A stretch of 64,000 nt of DNA from Prostheceraeus crozeri (GCA_907163375.1 CAJQUW010007854.1:1-64000), one strand, 5' to 3'; shown: positions 11,618 to 23,880, numbered from the stretch's first letter. The notes: generated by a model from the sequence alone, not told the origin. A program made the numbers and translations.

Positions 11618-11948
11618 CACCTAAACTAAATTATTCCCTAATCACAGTTTAGAGCTTTACTAGAGGAAAGCTGAGTATTATGAAATTATGAAAAAATGAT
11701 TTACCCGTACAGTTTATTTATGAAGTTATGCTTATAATTCTAATCATTATTTCGATATACTTTTCTTTATCCTTAATTAATTTATGGACAGCACATTTTA
11801 TAGAAACAGATGTGCCGCATTAAGTCATGCTGAGAAACTAGGACTATGAGAGAAAAGTACCTACAGAAAGTCTAAAGTTTGACCTAACAGGCCTCTCAGC
11901 TTATTTAAACCAGTTTTTCGTTAACTCCAAATTTAAACCAAGCTTAAA
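11618..11948. other. Non-coding stretch, no gene seen
   Basis: No supported feature. Confidence 0.25.
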
Positions 11949-12218
11949 CTAAATTTTACGCTCTTGCTCCGATGTCGATCTTCTTGGTCGCTTTTCTGTT
12001 TTCATCCTTCGTAGGATCGATTTTTGCCAAACTGACAATAATCTTCGTAGTCTTTTCCGCTTTGTCTGATCTTGGTAGTATTTTTTCTTGACGAATTGCT
12101 GCATAAATTCGACTAATAGGGAAATCAATGCCGTATGAAGGACATGGATCAAACGATCCCTCCTTTGAAACTTCTGAAGGAATGCTTCGAAGTGCTGACT
12201 AATATAGTTTAAGAGCAA
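11949..12218 (-). pseudogene. Possible transposase exon fragment
   Basis: An 89-codon minus-strand frame reads LNYISQHFEAFLQKFQRRD and then RLIHVLHTALISLLVEF and MQQFVKKK. The pattern of aromatic residues followed by PLIHVLH-like and LMRRFVK-like blocks resembles an internal segment of hAT-related transposases and their uncharacterised relatives. A pyrimidine-rich tract ending TTTTAAAG precedes it on the minus strand. No neighbouring transposase parts or termini were found. Chance similarity is possible. Confidence 0.35.
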
Positions 12219-12289
12219 GGACGGCTTTAAAACACTTACACGATTATAATCTTCTATCCACTATTATTTATAACCATACCTTTTTCTAT

Positions 12290-13630
12290 ACCTGCTATCA
12301 AACTTTGCATACTTGATGTCAATTTTCCATTCACGCAATGTCAATAAAGGAAATGAAAGAATCAGTCTGACCACACGCTGCATTACAATGTATTATATCC
12401 ACAACATTGCTATTTTGTTTTCCAATGTCTTTTTAGAAATAAACAACTTTTGACATTTGAATACATTGAATTGAGAATATATCTATCAATTGTTCCACAG
12501 TTGATGGCAAAATTTGCATACTTAATGTCAATGTGCAGACATCTACAGGTACATGTCAAATTTAAATTTGACTATAAGTAGATACTCATCTTTCACCAGT
12601 GAAGTTTCATCATTATTTGAGGATGAGGACATTGTGATCATTCAAGACAATGCCCCATCACATTAATTTGTGCCACATTTCAATTATGGCCATGCCGTAT
12701 TCTCTCTTCCGCGATATTCACCGTTCTTGAATGTCACTGAAAATGTCTAATCTTGCCTCAAAAGTGAAGTGAAACATCAACTTTCATCTCTGGATGCACA
12801 TAGATCAATTTCAAGTAACGAAATGACACGACAGCAAGGCATTGCACTTACAGATAATTCGTCTAAACTTTCTGAAAAATATAATTGAAAAAATAATTTC
12901 CATGTTAACACTCAGAAAAAACGTTCTACTGGTACATGGTTCGCACATTCATTGACATGCAAGGGACGATGTCATGAATTCGAAGATATTTTGAGTTGAA
13001 TTGTGATTCTCTTGTATTTTTGGATACAACTGCTTTTTGAATACAATAAATTCTTTTTTAAAATGTTGCCTTCTTGTGTAAGACTTGAGACACTATCTAA
13101 CGAATAGGTCCATATATAAAATGCTTTGGTTTGTCTAAGGATCCCTTTAAATTCGCCATTCGTTTATGGACAATGACTGCAGACAGCCAAAATACCGCTA
13201 TTTGTGATGAAGCCATGCTAGCAACTGTCCACTTGAAAGCATGCAAAAATGTGGAAGTATATAATACAGAAGTGTGAAGATTTTGGGTTTCGTTAGCAAT
13301 ACATTCGCAAGAATAACAAAAATTTTGTGATCATGCAAAGCTAGCCATTGATGTTATTGGTAAGATGACACTAGATTTCTGCGCAATGACATTAAGTATG
13401 CAAATTTTGCCATCAACTGTGGAACAATTGATAGATATATTCTCAATTCAATGTATTCAAATGTCAAAAGTTGTTTATTTCTAAAAAGACATTGGAAAAC
13501 AAAATAGCAATGTTGTGGATATAATACATTGTAATGCAGCGTGTGGTCAGATTGATTCTTTCATTTCCTTTATTGACATTGCGTGAATAGAAAATTGACA
13601 TCAAGTATGCAAAGTTTGACAACAGCTATG
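12290..13630 (+). mobile_element. Tc1/mariner-superfamily relic with about 240-bp terminal inverted repeats
   Basis: 12298-12537 and 13385-13615 are inverted copies, nearly identical. Each arm begins and ends with TTTGCATACTT(G/A)ATGTCAAT. Between them 12625-12800 translates to VIIQDNAPSH and then YSPFLNVTENV, the second Asp (QDNAP.H) and third acidic (SPFLN..EN) motifs of a DD3xE Tc1/mariner transposase. Only this C-terminal part is visible and it has stops, so the copy is dead. The outer boundary is uncertain by about 10 bases and I could not fix a TA duplication on both sides. Confidence 0.75.
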
Positions 13631-14342
13631 GGAAAACGTATAATATCCATCTTATATTCGACCTTGCAAAGAGTAATCAAAATGGCAAAGAATGTCGCAC
13701 ACATTGATAGTAGCAATGAAAAGTATTTGAGATTAATATCTAAAAAGAAGAGGCAAAATTTAGTCAATGTCATTCATTGAGAGGAAATGATCATTTCTGA
13801 CATATGATGTCGATGAATTGAGCCAGAATCTTTCAGAAGATATGGAAAGGTTTAAGTATGAAAGCAAAAAAAACTGGCTTCTATTTGTAAAATGCTTTCT
13901 TTTTGTAAAATTTAATGATTTTCCTCAGATTTCGTAAAATTTTATGATTTTTTACGATTTTATGGTGGCCCATCAAATTTTATGACATTTTATGATTTTT
14001 ATGACACTGGGAGGTCTTGTAGATCAATCAATGCAGGAAAAATTCTCCAATTTGTAAAAATGTATATCATCCCTTGGTCACGCACGACTTACAACTTGGA
14101 AGCATGCCTGTAGAATAGTGTTGTGCTTCAATTTTCGAAGTTCATGAATCTAATCAACACAGTTTTACCCTATAGGTTGAACCTATAGGTTCATCTATAA
14201 AATGAAATTGTGCACAATTCTAGCTAGATTGAACCACGCCAAAAGATAGCACACTTGGGGTTTCTAAGATGTTCAACGTTTGCATCGGATTGTGAATATT
14301 TCCAAATTCACCAGATTCCAGATTATCCAGAAGGCTTCTGAA
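13631..14342. other. AT-rich stretch with imperfect TTTATGATTTT repeats
   Basis: Around 13905-14005 are several loose copies of AAATTTTATGATTTT-like motifs. No gene is supported. Confidence 0.35.
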
Positions 14343-14884
14343 TTACCGCAGTTTCCGGCCTATAAGGCGCACCCGTGCAGAAGGCGCACAAGCCGATTTT
14401 TAGGTAATTTCGTATTTTGATAACAAATAAGGCGCGCTTCGTGGATAGGGCGCACATATGTAATTACAGATATTATCGTAGTCAGTACGAAATAATGTTT
14501 GTTAGAAATACTGGTACTACCGGCAGTTGAGAAAAAGCAACAACTTCTTTTAAGTAGACAATTTGATTTAATAGGCCTATCTGAAAAATTGCATAAGATT
14601 GTGATCGTTATGATAGCTTGGTCTGAAAAACGTTCAGTTAAACAACTGTGCATAAAAACTAACAATATCAGTCATGCCAGTATTCTTGACTCACTCAACG
14701 CAACACTCCGAAAATCCTGAGAAGTCAGAGTCTTATGTGTCGGAGATAAACAATTGCTGCAGGTGGCGAGCGTCATTGTTCGCTTCAGTGTCTGGACCTT
14801 AAAAATCTATTTTGACGACAGATATGGCGCACTAGCTGTTTTCGAGCAAAAAAGTCGCGCCTTATAGGCCGGAAATTACGGTAA
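14343..14884. mobile_element. MITE with TTACCGTA...CCGGCCTATAAGGCGC ends
   Basis: The left end TTACCGCAGTTTCCGGCC and the reverse complement of the right end, TTACCGTAATTTCCGGCC, are both followed by TATAAGGCGC. The left part also has repeated AAGGCGC(A/G)C motifs. 542 bp, no transposase. Similar TATAAGGCGC-bearing inverted ends occur in many animal genomes. I could not see an unambiguous target duplication. Confidence 0.72.
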
Positions 14885-16321
14885 CTAGATTAGCAAACAA
14901 ATGTATGATGCACGAAATTCACTCTATTGACGTCTAAATCGTGTAATCTTCTAACACAAGTAATAATGACCCATGGAATGGAAGATATGAGTAGCAACTG
15001 AGGAGATGATTCCAAAAAAATAGGATTAGGAAAAGGATTCCTATGTCTCATTTGGTACAAAAAAATTCACTTAAGATGCTTTGAAACTGCCGGCATAAAT
15101 TACGCAGTCCCACGTTGCCGGAATCCGAACCACTGAAAATAGGGCCCGTTTTAAGTCTTCTGTGGTTCAGCAGGCTCTTTGCGTCGACCCTTTCCAGAAA
15201 CTTGACTTTTTGTTACTCTTTCAATAGCTTTAGGTTGAACTAATCTTGACATGCACTATTTGAAGCAGCAATCAAGCTATTTTCTTCTTCTGCCAACCAA
15301 CGGCGCATCCGATATAGCATGTCTCATGAATTGTCCTTATGCTGGGTGGATATGAAACTGTTCTTTCAGCGATTTTCCTCTAGAATTCCATTGTGTGTTC
15401 TAGATAGAATCGTCATTTTTAGCAAATCAGGCAAATTTTCCTAAAACCGGCACACTTCGAAATTTAAAGAGATTGACTTGGTTCAGGTCAACTCTACCGC
15501 ACACCGGCCATTTACTCCGACCCGAGTTACTCTTAGCTTTGCTCCGGTGTGACTACTGGAACTAAATTCAGATTCGGTGCGAAGGTACAACACTGACGCT
15601 TACGCCGGTGTTAACTCAGATCCGGGAGCAATACACATACAGCGGAGTTAATTCAGAGCTACATGCAACATCAACCCAAGTTTATTACCGGTGCTGCGCC
15701 AACACATACAAAGGGGCTGATTCCGGAGTAAAAACTAGCACCTAAACATGAAAGAATTAGCCTAAGGTAGCAGACTATTTAGAAATGGACATAGAAGAAA
15801 ATTGCATTGAATCAGCCTGTCTATAATTTTTGTTGTGAGCTGATGTAATTTCTTGAAAAATCTCGCTGTTTTTCTTTAATTCAATTGGTGCGCTTTCGGA
15901 TGATGACTTCACCCGTCCTCAGCAGGCAAGTGCAAGTAAAGAATGTTATTTTTGATGTAGTACACTTCATTGAATATTTGGAGCACAATTCCGTAAAATA
16001 ATAATAATAACACACATCAATTTCATAAATTTTAATATCCGCTTGCTAATTAATAACATACCGTACAAAGTAACAAAGAAAGGACGCGAGTCTAACGCGT
16101 AACAGTGAGAACCTCGTGATAATTTCGAAAATGTAAGGTTTAGCATCTGCATTTATAATTTTACATTACCGTATTTTAACCTAAAAGCATTGAAAACAGG
16201 ATGACTTGAATTACTATCTGGTTTATGCTAACTCATGTTGAATATAAATATACGAGTTTGCTTGATAGAAACTCTGGCTTCCATTTGATGGCCATTTCAC
16301 TGCGACGAGTAGAAGAAATAC
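14885..16321. other. Non-coding stretch with a degenerate CCGGTGT/ACTCCGG repeat
   Basis: About 15490-15740 holds scattered degenerate repeats of CACCGG-, GCCGGTGT- and ACTCCG-like motifs, GC-richer than the surroundings. The rest shows nothing supported. Confidence 0.3.
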
Positions 16322-16438
16322 CTCGTATCATCCAGGGCTTCTTTAAAAAAGTTTGCTGCTGCACAAAATTTGGCATTTCGACTCTGGCTTCTCGTTGCTT
16401 CACCTCAGCATATGACTCGCTATTTTTTGCAATCAAAG
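16322..16438 (-). CDS. Candidate orphan coding exon (phase 1-1)
   Basis: On the minus strand an acceptor (CTTCGATTTTAG) and a donor (ACGAG/GTATTT) bracket a 117-nt open exon, phase 1 at both ends. It encodes LIAKNSESYAEVKQREARVE and then MPNFVQQQTFLKKPWMIR. I do not recognise it. Strand and phase match the candidate at 6138-6317, so both could belong to one long minus-strand host gene; that is weak inference. The plus strand is open over the same span, which lowers confidence. Confidence 0.35.
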
Positions 16439-16659
16439 CTAAAATCGAAGTCACATTTTCATTTTATATGTTTTTCATGAAATCATTTTTGGTCATTTTG
16501 CAGGAGCAAACAAAATTACAATTTAGTACGAATTGTTCCTGTTGTTCATCAAAGATAATTTTGCTGATGTTCTTGACTTACTCCAGGTTTTGTTCTCGCG
16601 AGTGGTTTAGTTTGTAGCTGATGTGCCATGACAACTCTGTAATCTGTCACCATATGTCT

Positions 16660-16860
16660 GTCACCTCCTAAAATTGAAAACCTGCTTCCTAAAGCAGCAC
16701 ACGCTAGAATTTTAGGAGGCTAAGTTGAAATAGAGTCTTCACATGCTAAAGAAAACAACAACCCATAGAAGCACAATACCCTCCTAGAATGCTTCATTTT
16801 GCTTTGCTAAGAATAGTATCTTACTTTAGGAGGTGATTCAGCTCGCTTTAGGAGGTGCTC
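16660..16860. repeat. Short inverted repeat with CACCTCCTAAA ends
   Basis: CACCTCCTAAA near 16665 mirrors TTTAGGAGGTG near 16834 and again near 16849. The interior has further CTAAAGC/CTCCTA motifs. This may be a small degraded MITE. Confidence 0.35.
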
Positions 16861-17044
16861 GTTTGCAGTGAATTATCATTGGATCTCAACGAACCGCACC
16901 GTCGCTATTCGTTTTTATCCAAAGATCAGGGACGCCGGCACGGGTTTAGGGCAGATGTTGCATTGACTTCAAGGAGGGCACATTGGGGTACCTCACCCAC
17001 ATCCCATAGTCCAAGACATAGAGTAGGGATGCATAGATAAGAGT

Positions 17045-17450
17045 GTCGACTCAAAAAAGTATCTGTAGTGAAAATGTTTATATGAAAAGATTCAGTTTTT
17101 TGCGGAGATTACGTTCCCGTTGTCCAAAAAATTATTTGAGCACTTTTGAAAAAAGTCAAAATTTGCCAATTTAAATACTACCGAGATGACTCTACTATAT
17201 AAGTAGTATGAAGCAAGTTTGATATCAAAAGGGATGAATATTTGCTAATAAGCATCCTAACAAAGCTGAAATCAAGCTGATTATCAAGGGAAATTCATGA
17301 TCCGTATTATTATAGAAGTCTATGAAAGAGTCACGATATTATTCGTTGTTATTCGTGCTTTCTTGGCTGAAATTTCAAGTTTTTAATTCAATTTTCACCG
17401 ACATGATTTTATGATTCACTAAATTCATGTTTCATTTCTTGAATCTAAGT
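17045..17450 (+). repeat. Dispersed repeat, copy 1
   Basis: About 400 bp beginning TCGACTCAAAAAAGTA aligns in reverse with 55380-55793. Shared blocks include CAGTTTTTTGCGGAGATT, CCAAAAAATTATTTGAG and TTTCTTGGCTGA. Divergence is moderate. Family unknown. Confidence 0.65.
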
Positions 17451-17468
17451 GATGTGGACCCAATTAGT

Positions 17469-18043
17469 GATGCAAATGGAAAATTTTGAAATTTATTTTT
17501 CGGTGATTGACGTTTTTTCCTTTGTTTTGGAGACTTTTTATAGTCGTTTGAAAGGACTATGTAGTATTCAAAGTCCGAAAACTTCTCTATCGTCCCTGTA
17601 TGTTAACTTTTGGTACCAACTGCACCTCTACCATTTCAGATCTTTCCAAATGAATTTCAGACAGAAGATGGATTTCAGATTTCTCCAGCTGAATTTCCGA
17701 TATCTGTCACAGGCTGAAACTTGAAAAGATTTTAATTCAACTGGAGATCTCCAACTCATCTAGATCAGATCTGAAATTCATTTGAGCAGATCTGAAATTG
17801 ATTTGGAACTATCTGAACCATCTGAACTAGAAATGGAGGATGTGTATCCTCAACGAAGATATCGGACAATGCGCCTGAAGTTTGAAGCTATCATTACTCA
17901 TCACAGATATCTTTAGTTTCCAAATATCCCACGAGTTTACAGTCTATATATCTTCCAATATGGTTGCTCATGAATGCTGCGTGTACTGTGTGCTTTTACT
18001 TCATCACATGTTCATCAACACATGGAGAATTTGCATCACTATG
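17469..18043 (+). mobile_element. AT-rich MITE, copy 1
   Basis: It begins GTGATGCAAATGG after TA and ends AATTTGCATCAC before TA, 575 bp. The first 300 bp recur inverted at 18778-19122. Internal motifs AGATCTGAAATTCATTTG are repeated. No transposase. Confidence 0.6.
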
Positions 18044-18615
18044 ATCAACGCTGCATAATGAAGCTTGTAACTTTGAATCTAACAATTAGCAAACTCCAAA
18101 ATAAAATACATTATTTTTTCTCCAGATCTTTCACATTGCATGAAATTATACCCCTATTGTAAAGCAAGATTCACATTATCCCAAACGATGTCTGTGTGAT
18201 AATTAAAAATGCTAATAATTTATACACCACTGCGGTGGCAAAGGAATGCTCAAAAATCCCCGGACGGAAATCGTATTGCTACGATCGCTTTAATCCATGA
18301 TGAAATCAAGAGTTTTAGACCCAATTTATTGGTACGGAGCTGCCTCGGCAGTTGAAGAGCTCAAATTATGGGGCCTATAAAAAAATTAAAACTTTCAAAA
18401 TTTTCCATAATTTTCCAATATTTTTCACGGAAAATTTTCAAATTTGATTGAAATCATTGTCTTTAATTCTGTTATTTTGCTGTACCAGTGGCAGGTTGCT
18501 TTTCATATGATCACACTAAGAAGATTCTCTTGAGGTTCAGTATGAAAGCAATAGCAGGTCAATTGCTAGCTTAACGAACATTACCTCTCCAAGGCTGTCA
18601 TATTACGGACGACCT
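18044..18615. other. AT-rich stretch, no gene seen
   Basis: A segment rich in AAATTTTCCA motifs near 18390-18440 resembles the ends of the adjacent MITE family. Nothing else is supported. Confidence 0.3.
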
Positions 18616-18777
18616 GTAAAATACAGAGCTGGGCACGCGATCCAAAAACCAGCTATCCGGGATCACGATTCCGCGATATGAATTTTGACCCTCCGGTACC
18701 GCGAGTCCGCGATCGCGGATTAGTCGTAATCAAGTCCGCGATGGTCCGCGATCGCGATTTTTTAGATCAACAACATG

Positions 18778-19122
18778 ATCCAGATGAATTGGAGATCTCC
18801 AGTTGAATTTAAGATCTTTTCAAGGTTGAGCTTGTGACAAATATCTGAAATTCAGCTACAGAAATCTGAAATCCATCTAGTCTGAAATTCATTTGGAAAG
18901 ATCTGAAATAGACATGGTAAAGGTGCAGTTGGTACCAAAAGTTAACATACAGGGACGATAGAGAAGTTTTCTGACTTTGAATACTACATAGTCCTTTCAA
19001 ACGACTATAAAAAGTCTCCAAAACAAAGGAAAAAACGTCAATCACCGAAAAATAAATTTCAAAATTTTCCAATGGAAAATTTTCCAGAAAATTTTGAAAA
19101 AATTGGAAAATTTTCCATTTGC
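18778..19122 (-). repeat. AT-rich MITE, truncated copy 2 (inverted)
   Basis: Reverse complement of 17469-17770. It ends TTTGCATCAC before TA, as copy 1 does, but its other terminus is absent. It lies inside the left subterminal zone of the outer hAT. Confidence 0.65.
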
Positions 19123-19559
19123 ATCACTATGACTTACAACCACAAGACATCAGCTAATCAACCTAGACCACACTCAGGCATTCGTGTTTGTTTTAGTTAC
19201 AAATGATTAAAAAAAGAATGATAACAGAATAAAGAATAAGCTACTTATGCCTGCCTAGTACCTACCTGCTTTGATGTCGCTGAAGTTGTATCTTTCAACT
19301 CATCGCTAAATCAAACAAATTCCTAAACATCAATATCAATCACATTTGTGTAGTGTTTGCACAATGTGTATTTTACCGGTGTATATGCATGTTTGTACTG
19401 TAGGCTACATATAAGTTCAAAAAAATCAATTTGAAGAAAAACAACTCTATTGCTGCTAACTGCATTCATAATCAAAGATCTTTGGTCTGAGTCATCAAAA
19501 AATCAACATTCATCGTCAGAGACAGTGGTTTCTTGCAGGCCAAAAATGTGACAATTCGC

Positions 19560-19640
19560 CTTCAAGAATACAAGGCAATCAAAATTTGAGGAAGTCAGAC
19601 TTGACCGCTTTGCGCGCAAGATATCCCCTCCCAAACTGAA
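19560..19640 (-). pseudogene. C-terminal end of the outer hAT transposase
   Basis: The minus-strand translation reads WFSLGGDILRAKRSSLTSSN and then FDCLVFLKAN, the family's (R)VFSxGxxxLRxKRxxLSxxxFExLxFLKxN terminus. It continues the frame that breaks off at SSAAVE near 21432. The two are separated by a 1.8-kb insertion. Confidence 0.72.
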
Positions 19641-21427
19641 CCAAACTTGACCCTTGACCCACCTGACCCACGACCCACCTGACCCACCGACTTTTCACGA
19701 AAACATGACCCACGACCCACCACATATTTGACCTACTTGACCCACCTGACACACATGCTGCAAGGGTGACTGTGAGTGCAATTTCCTTTTCTAGTATCAT
19801 CTTTAGTTTCATTTTCAGTCAAAATTCTAGGACTAGGTAGAGGCCTCGTAGTATCAAAATTGTTTTTAAGATTTGTTATGAAGATTCAAGTGTATCAGAT
19901 CACTTGTCACATGATAAATAGACTTGTAACCTCATCACAATTGTCTTATAATCAAAGTTTATGTACCACAAATACCTAAGGTTCTAAAAAAATTAAACGA
20001 TTCTGTTTCTTGTTTTAGGCCCTAATTCTTGACTATCCTTTTTAGTGTTATCCTTTTTGTATATAACTCGAAGAGAGATGATTTAAGTTAAAGGCCCTAC
20101 AGACTAATTTTCAAATTTTGCATTTCTTAATCAAATGAAGTTGAAAAATAAGATTGCAGTAGCCTCAAATAATTTATTCGTGCATTTATCATATTAGATG
20201 CTGCATGTGTGAATATTATCTCAGAAAAATCGTCAAACTAATATTTTGTTGCTTCTGATGGCAATCGATTCAAATTTCATCAACTTGTGTTAATGTTAGA
20301 TTTAGGTAGAAAGTTGCATATTTGATGTAGGAATGACATTCATTGAAAAGCAAACGGAGTAACGCGTGAATAGAAAATTGCACGAGGACAAGATTATAAT
20401 TCATGAATTAACCTATAATGTACATACAGATGAACTGATATATTTGAGTGGCGCTACATGTATGAGTACGTTGTGATAGGAATCAGTAGCGACATCATGT
20501 AAATATTCCTATTTTTATTGAAACCAAATCAAATATCAAAACGAAACTTTTTATTGATGCGGAGTGTCAAAAAATATCTCACAGAGCTCTGCCGTAATAA
20601 GTCTGTGTGAAAGGGACAAGTCTATATCAATGACCGTCGTGAGAATTATCGTATTTCAGATTATCATTATCGAGTGAGCAATGAGATACATGGAGCATGT
20701 ATGATGCGAATGTAGATTGAACGGCTAAATACTTTAGATATGAAGCATGTATATTGTCAAGATATTTTGATCAATTACTTTTTTCGAAAATATTTAGGCG
20801 CTGATCAATCTTTACCAGAGATTTACCATACTTATCTCTACCAGATGATATTTTCTACGAAAGACCAACAAAATCAGACGAAACAAACAAAACAAAGGTC
20901 AGCAGCTGGCATTGCAAGAACATTTTCAAGATGAATAAAACCTCTGAATACCTGACTTCTTCAGTAGCTGTATCTCTGAAATCAAGGTCATACATCATTG
21001 GGTATAGTCAGACATAGCGACAACAGAGAATCGAGCATACACAATTGTATTCAACCAACTTCTCTCCACCAACCAACATCTCAGTAGACAGCAGCAATTG
21101 TCTTCGACCCTTTAATTTCTGTGAATTCCGCCCCCTTTCGAAACTGTATGAGGTGTGTGAAAGTCAATAGTGTTTTATATTTTGACTGTGTGCATCCATC
21201 ACCCCTTTCAGTGACACTGACTCAATCATTTTTCATGAATGACAAGAATACGAATAAATGAAGTTTACTGTATTTGAAATTGTCAAATCTATCATGGGTC
21301 AAAATGGTTGGAAGTGGGTCAACGAAGTCTTACCCACGACCCACCTGACCCACGCTAAATGTGACCCACGACCCACCTGATCCACCAACTTTTCGGAAAA
21401 ACATGACCCACGACCCACTTCCAACTC
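19640..21427. mobile_element. Unclassified insertion with GACCCAC repeats at both ends
   Basis: Both edges carry GACCCAC-rich DNA in direct orientation: 19640-19745 and 21335-21420, sharing GACCCAC(C/G)... and CATGACCCACGACCCAC. It interrupts the hAT transposase exactly between SSAAVE and VFSLG. Possible duplications at the junctions (CCAAACTT, CCAACTCT) match only partly. No gene inside; 19750-21300 shows nothing recognisable. It lacks inverted ends, so the class is unknown. Confidence 0.5.
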
Positions 21428-21431
21428 TGGC

Positions 21432-22389
21432 TCCACAGCAGCAGAGCTCGGAATCGCTGTATTGTATCTCCTGAACATCGTGATCCAAGCATCTCTGTTT
21501 GCAGCAGGGAACTGCTCCCTATTCAAAGGTCCGTCGCCGCTTCTGAAAGCGTTGATTTCGCTTTCAATGAGTGATGTATACGTCTCCTGAAGCCTCTCCT
21601 CCTCCGATCCCACATTTCTTGCCTTCGAGATGAATTTGGAGTGTTTTGACTTCGGCTCGTCCATCGAAGCCTGCGCCTTCTCCTCCCACATGCTTTCTCT
21701 TTCTTCACCAGCTCCTTCAGTTCCATGACCAGTTGATCCTTCACCTGGAGATAGAGATCCTTAGTAGGCACAATCCTTTTGATGAAGCATGGTGTGAAGC
21801 AAAGGTGACAGGCGGTGGCCATTAAGAGCTGCTTATTTCTAAATAAGCAGCCAAATCTTGCTTCGAAGCCTTTCTTTGGGTGTCCCTGTACTCCTTCCAA
21901 GAGGGCCTTTACTAAGGGTTCGGCATGGCGGAGGTCATCATGTACCAGGTCCTGGAGTTCCTGTCTCATAAGAGACAGAAAGGGCAAAAGGTTGCCCATG
22001 TAAGCATACTCCTCGCTCTGCAATATGTCCAGGGTCTCGGCAACATGAGCCAGAACTCTCACATACTCCTGCAGAATCTCCTTGCTTGTGGCATCGATGC
22101 GGAAGGGATTCCGGTGTCTGGTCAACACAGCATTGATGGCCCGGAGGTTGTTCTCTGTGTTGAGCACATGCTCAACCAAGCATTTGACACTGTCGTAGAA
22201 ACTGCTCCATCTTGTTTGACAGGAAGTGACAAGTTTTCTACCCAGAACAGCCTTAATGCTTGCAACTGCCACTGAGCTCATATACTGGAGGTTCCATAGT
22301 CCCTGTGCTTTAGACGCTGCTCCATTGAAAACAATGTGCAGCCTTTTGAACTGGCTCGGGCTACAAATACCAGCAGCGCTGTGAATAGG
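21432..22389 (-). pseudogene. hAT transposase, central part
   Basis: On the minus strand an exon begins after a TCTCTAG acceptor at 22389 with PIHSAAGICSPSQFKRLH. It runs through KLVTSCQTRWSSFYDSV, the conserved hAT R-W block, to CHLCFTPCFIKR, then an acidic/basic linker, and ends INAFRSGD...AIPSSAAVE, the start of the C-terminal dimerisation domain. One frame change lies near 21690. The first catalytic Asp and the BED finger are not present upstream, because only about 220 bp of the element remain beyond the nested hAT. The copy is dead. Confidence 0.82.
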
Positions 22390-23329
22390 CTAGAGACAGA
22401 ACAATACAGAGACAAGAATCATCGAGCTCCCACAGTGGCTTCCCTACAAGCGCTCAGCCAATCATAACATTCTATTCACGCGATGCACTGAGAGCTGGGT
22501 CAGGGGCGTCAGCAAGGGGGGGGCGAAGGTGCGGCCGCCCCCCCTCAGCTGGGAGTAACTTTAACTGTCCAATTGATGATGACTTCAACTATGACCAAGG
22601 CGAGAAAAAATGCTGTAATGATAACGACAGATGAGGAGAAAGTTTCCTGTGTGAAGTGTTACGGCGTGCGCAGCAGGCGGTCATATCGTGGCGATCAGGT
22701 TCTCTCGCTGCCTAAGCTCCCTAATCTATTTACCATCAATGTACAGATGATTATCTAATACAGTATTGAGAATCGGCATCAGCCACAGCCAGTGGCCACA
22801 GCCTCAGCCCCCGTCATCCCGAATGGACACTACAGTGCGAGCGTTAATCCTTGATGTTTGACGTTTCCAAATCTGTAATGACTCAACTTTCAGCTTCATT
22901 TCATGTGTCGAATGTCGTGTTAGAATCTCGCTCGCAGTGTGGCACTTTCATCATAATTTTAAATATTTGAATTATTTGCCATTTAATCATCTTCGACTTG
23001 GATTACAATATTGCTTTTTTGTTTCGACGACGGATTTATTGAATTTTGCACCAATTAAACTTCATACTCCCTGTCAACTTCCTCTGCTCTGTACATCTTA
23101 CATCGATTCGTTCTGGTAAGTAAGATTAAAGTATTCAATCTGAAAATCTATAAACAAATGTTTTTAAAAAAGAAATAATTTGCAGTTCATATATTTTCAT
23201 TATATTCATTATTTCATTACTATTTCATTTATTTCTATAAGGCAGTAACAACTATATTTTAATGAAGGAATTCATATCAATATTAATGAGTTAGATAGGC
23301 TGCATGTAGAATATCAACATACAATGTTT

Positions 23330-23590
23330 TCTGTGTTTAATGTGAAACAATGAGTTATATATGTTGACCTATAACCAGTATTTCAGCTAGCTTATATCCT
23401 GGGCTTGGCCCTGGGGCCATTATGGCCAATTTTTTCCTACATGTAGAATATCAACACATTGCTTTCTGTGTCTTTTATGGATTTATGATAGCGACATTTC
23501 AGCCAACTTATATCCTGGGCTTGGCCCTGGGGGCCGTTATGGCCAATTTTTTCCTACATGTAGAATATCAACACATTGCTTTCTTAATTG
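23330..23590 (+). repeat. Tandem duplication of about 120 bp
   Basis: The block CTTATATCCTGGGCTTGGCC...TTTTTTCCTACATGTAGAATATCAACA occurs twice (about 23390 and 23507), with a third partial start before it, inside the nested hAT. Confidence 0.7.
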
Positions 23591-23671
23591 GGCATTGAAA
23601 TACAATCATTTAATATACTTAATAAGTCGATTCCTCATACTTCAAAGAGCTTATTTCTCTTTATAGTAAAT

Positions 23672-23880
23672 CATGAAGAGGACCTCTGATGACATTTCTG
23701 CTCCACCTGCAAAGCGAAGAGCTGCCAATCCCACCATTCAAACTTCTCTAGGATCATGGTTGAAACCTTCAGCCAGCAGATCACAGTCTGACTTTCAAAA
23801 CACACTTCCCGAGCACGATTCCAGCAGTCAACAATCAATACTAAAGGAGGATGGTGCAACCTCTGGAATCCACAATGATA
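23672..23880 (+). CDS. N-terminal exon of a hAT-type transposase
   Basis: ATG at 23672 or 23673 opens MKRTSDDISAPPAKRRAANP, followed by TIQTSLGSWLKPSASRSQSD and a Ser/Gln-rich stretch. A basic, Ser-rich leader of this kind starts many ZMYM- or TTF-finger hAT proteins. A weak donor (GATAA/GTATAT) follows near 23880, after which the frame shows no further similarity. It lies in the nested hAT and is probably the only remaining exon. Assignment rests on position and composition. Confidence 0.5.

Noticed and set aside
16225-16617. 130-codon plus-strand frame as a gene
   Set aside because: No motif and Phe/Ser/Cys-rich; the minus strand offers a better-defined exon with splice sites over the same span.
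17469-19122. One 1.65-kb long-inverted-repeat element spanning the left edge of the outer hAT
   Set aside because: It conflicts with the perfect 8-bp hAT duplication at 18616. Copy 1 has its own closing terminus at 18043, so these are two separate MITE copies.
19640-19745. GACCCAC/GTGGGTC repeats as telomeric DNA
   Set aside because: Units are irregular, not TTAGGG-like, and occur only at the edges of one insertion.
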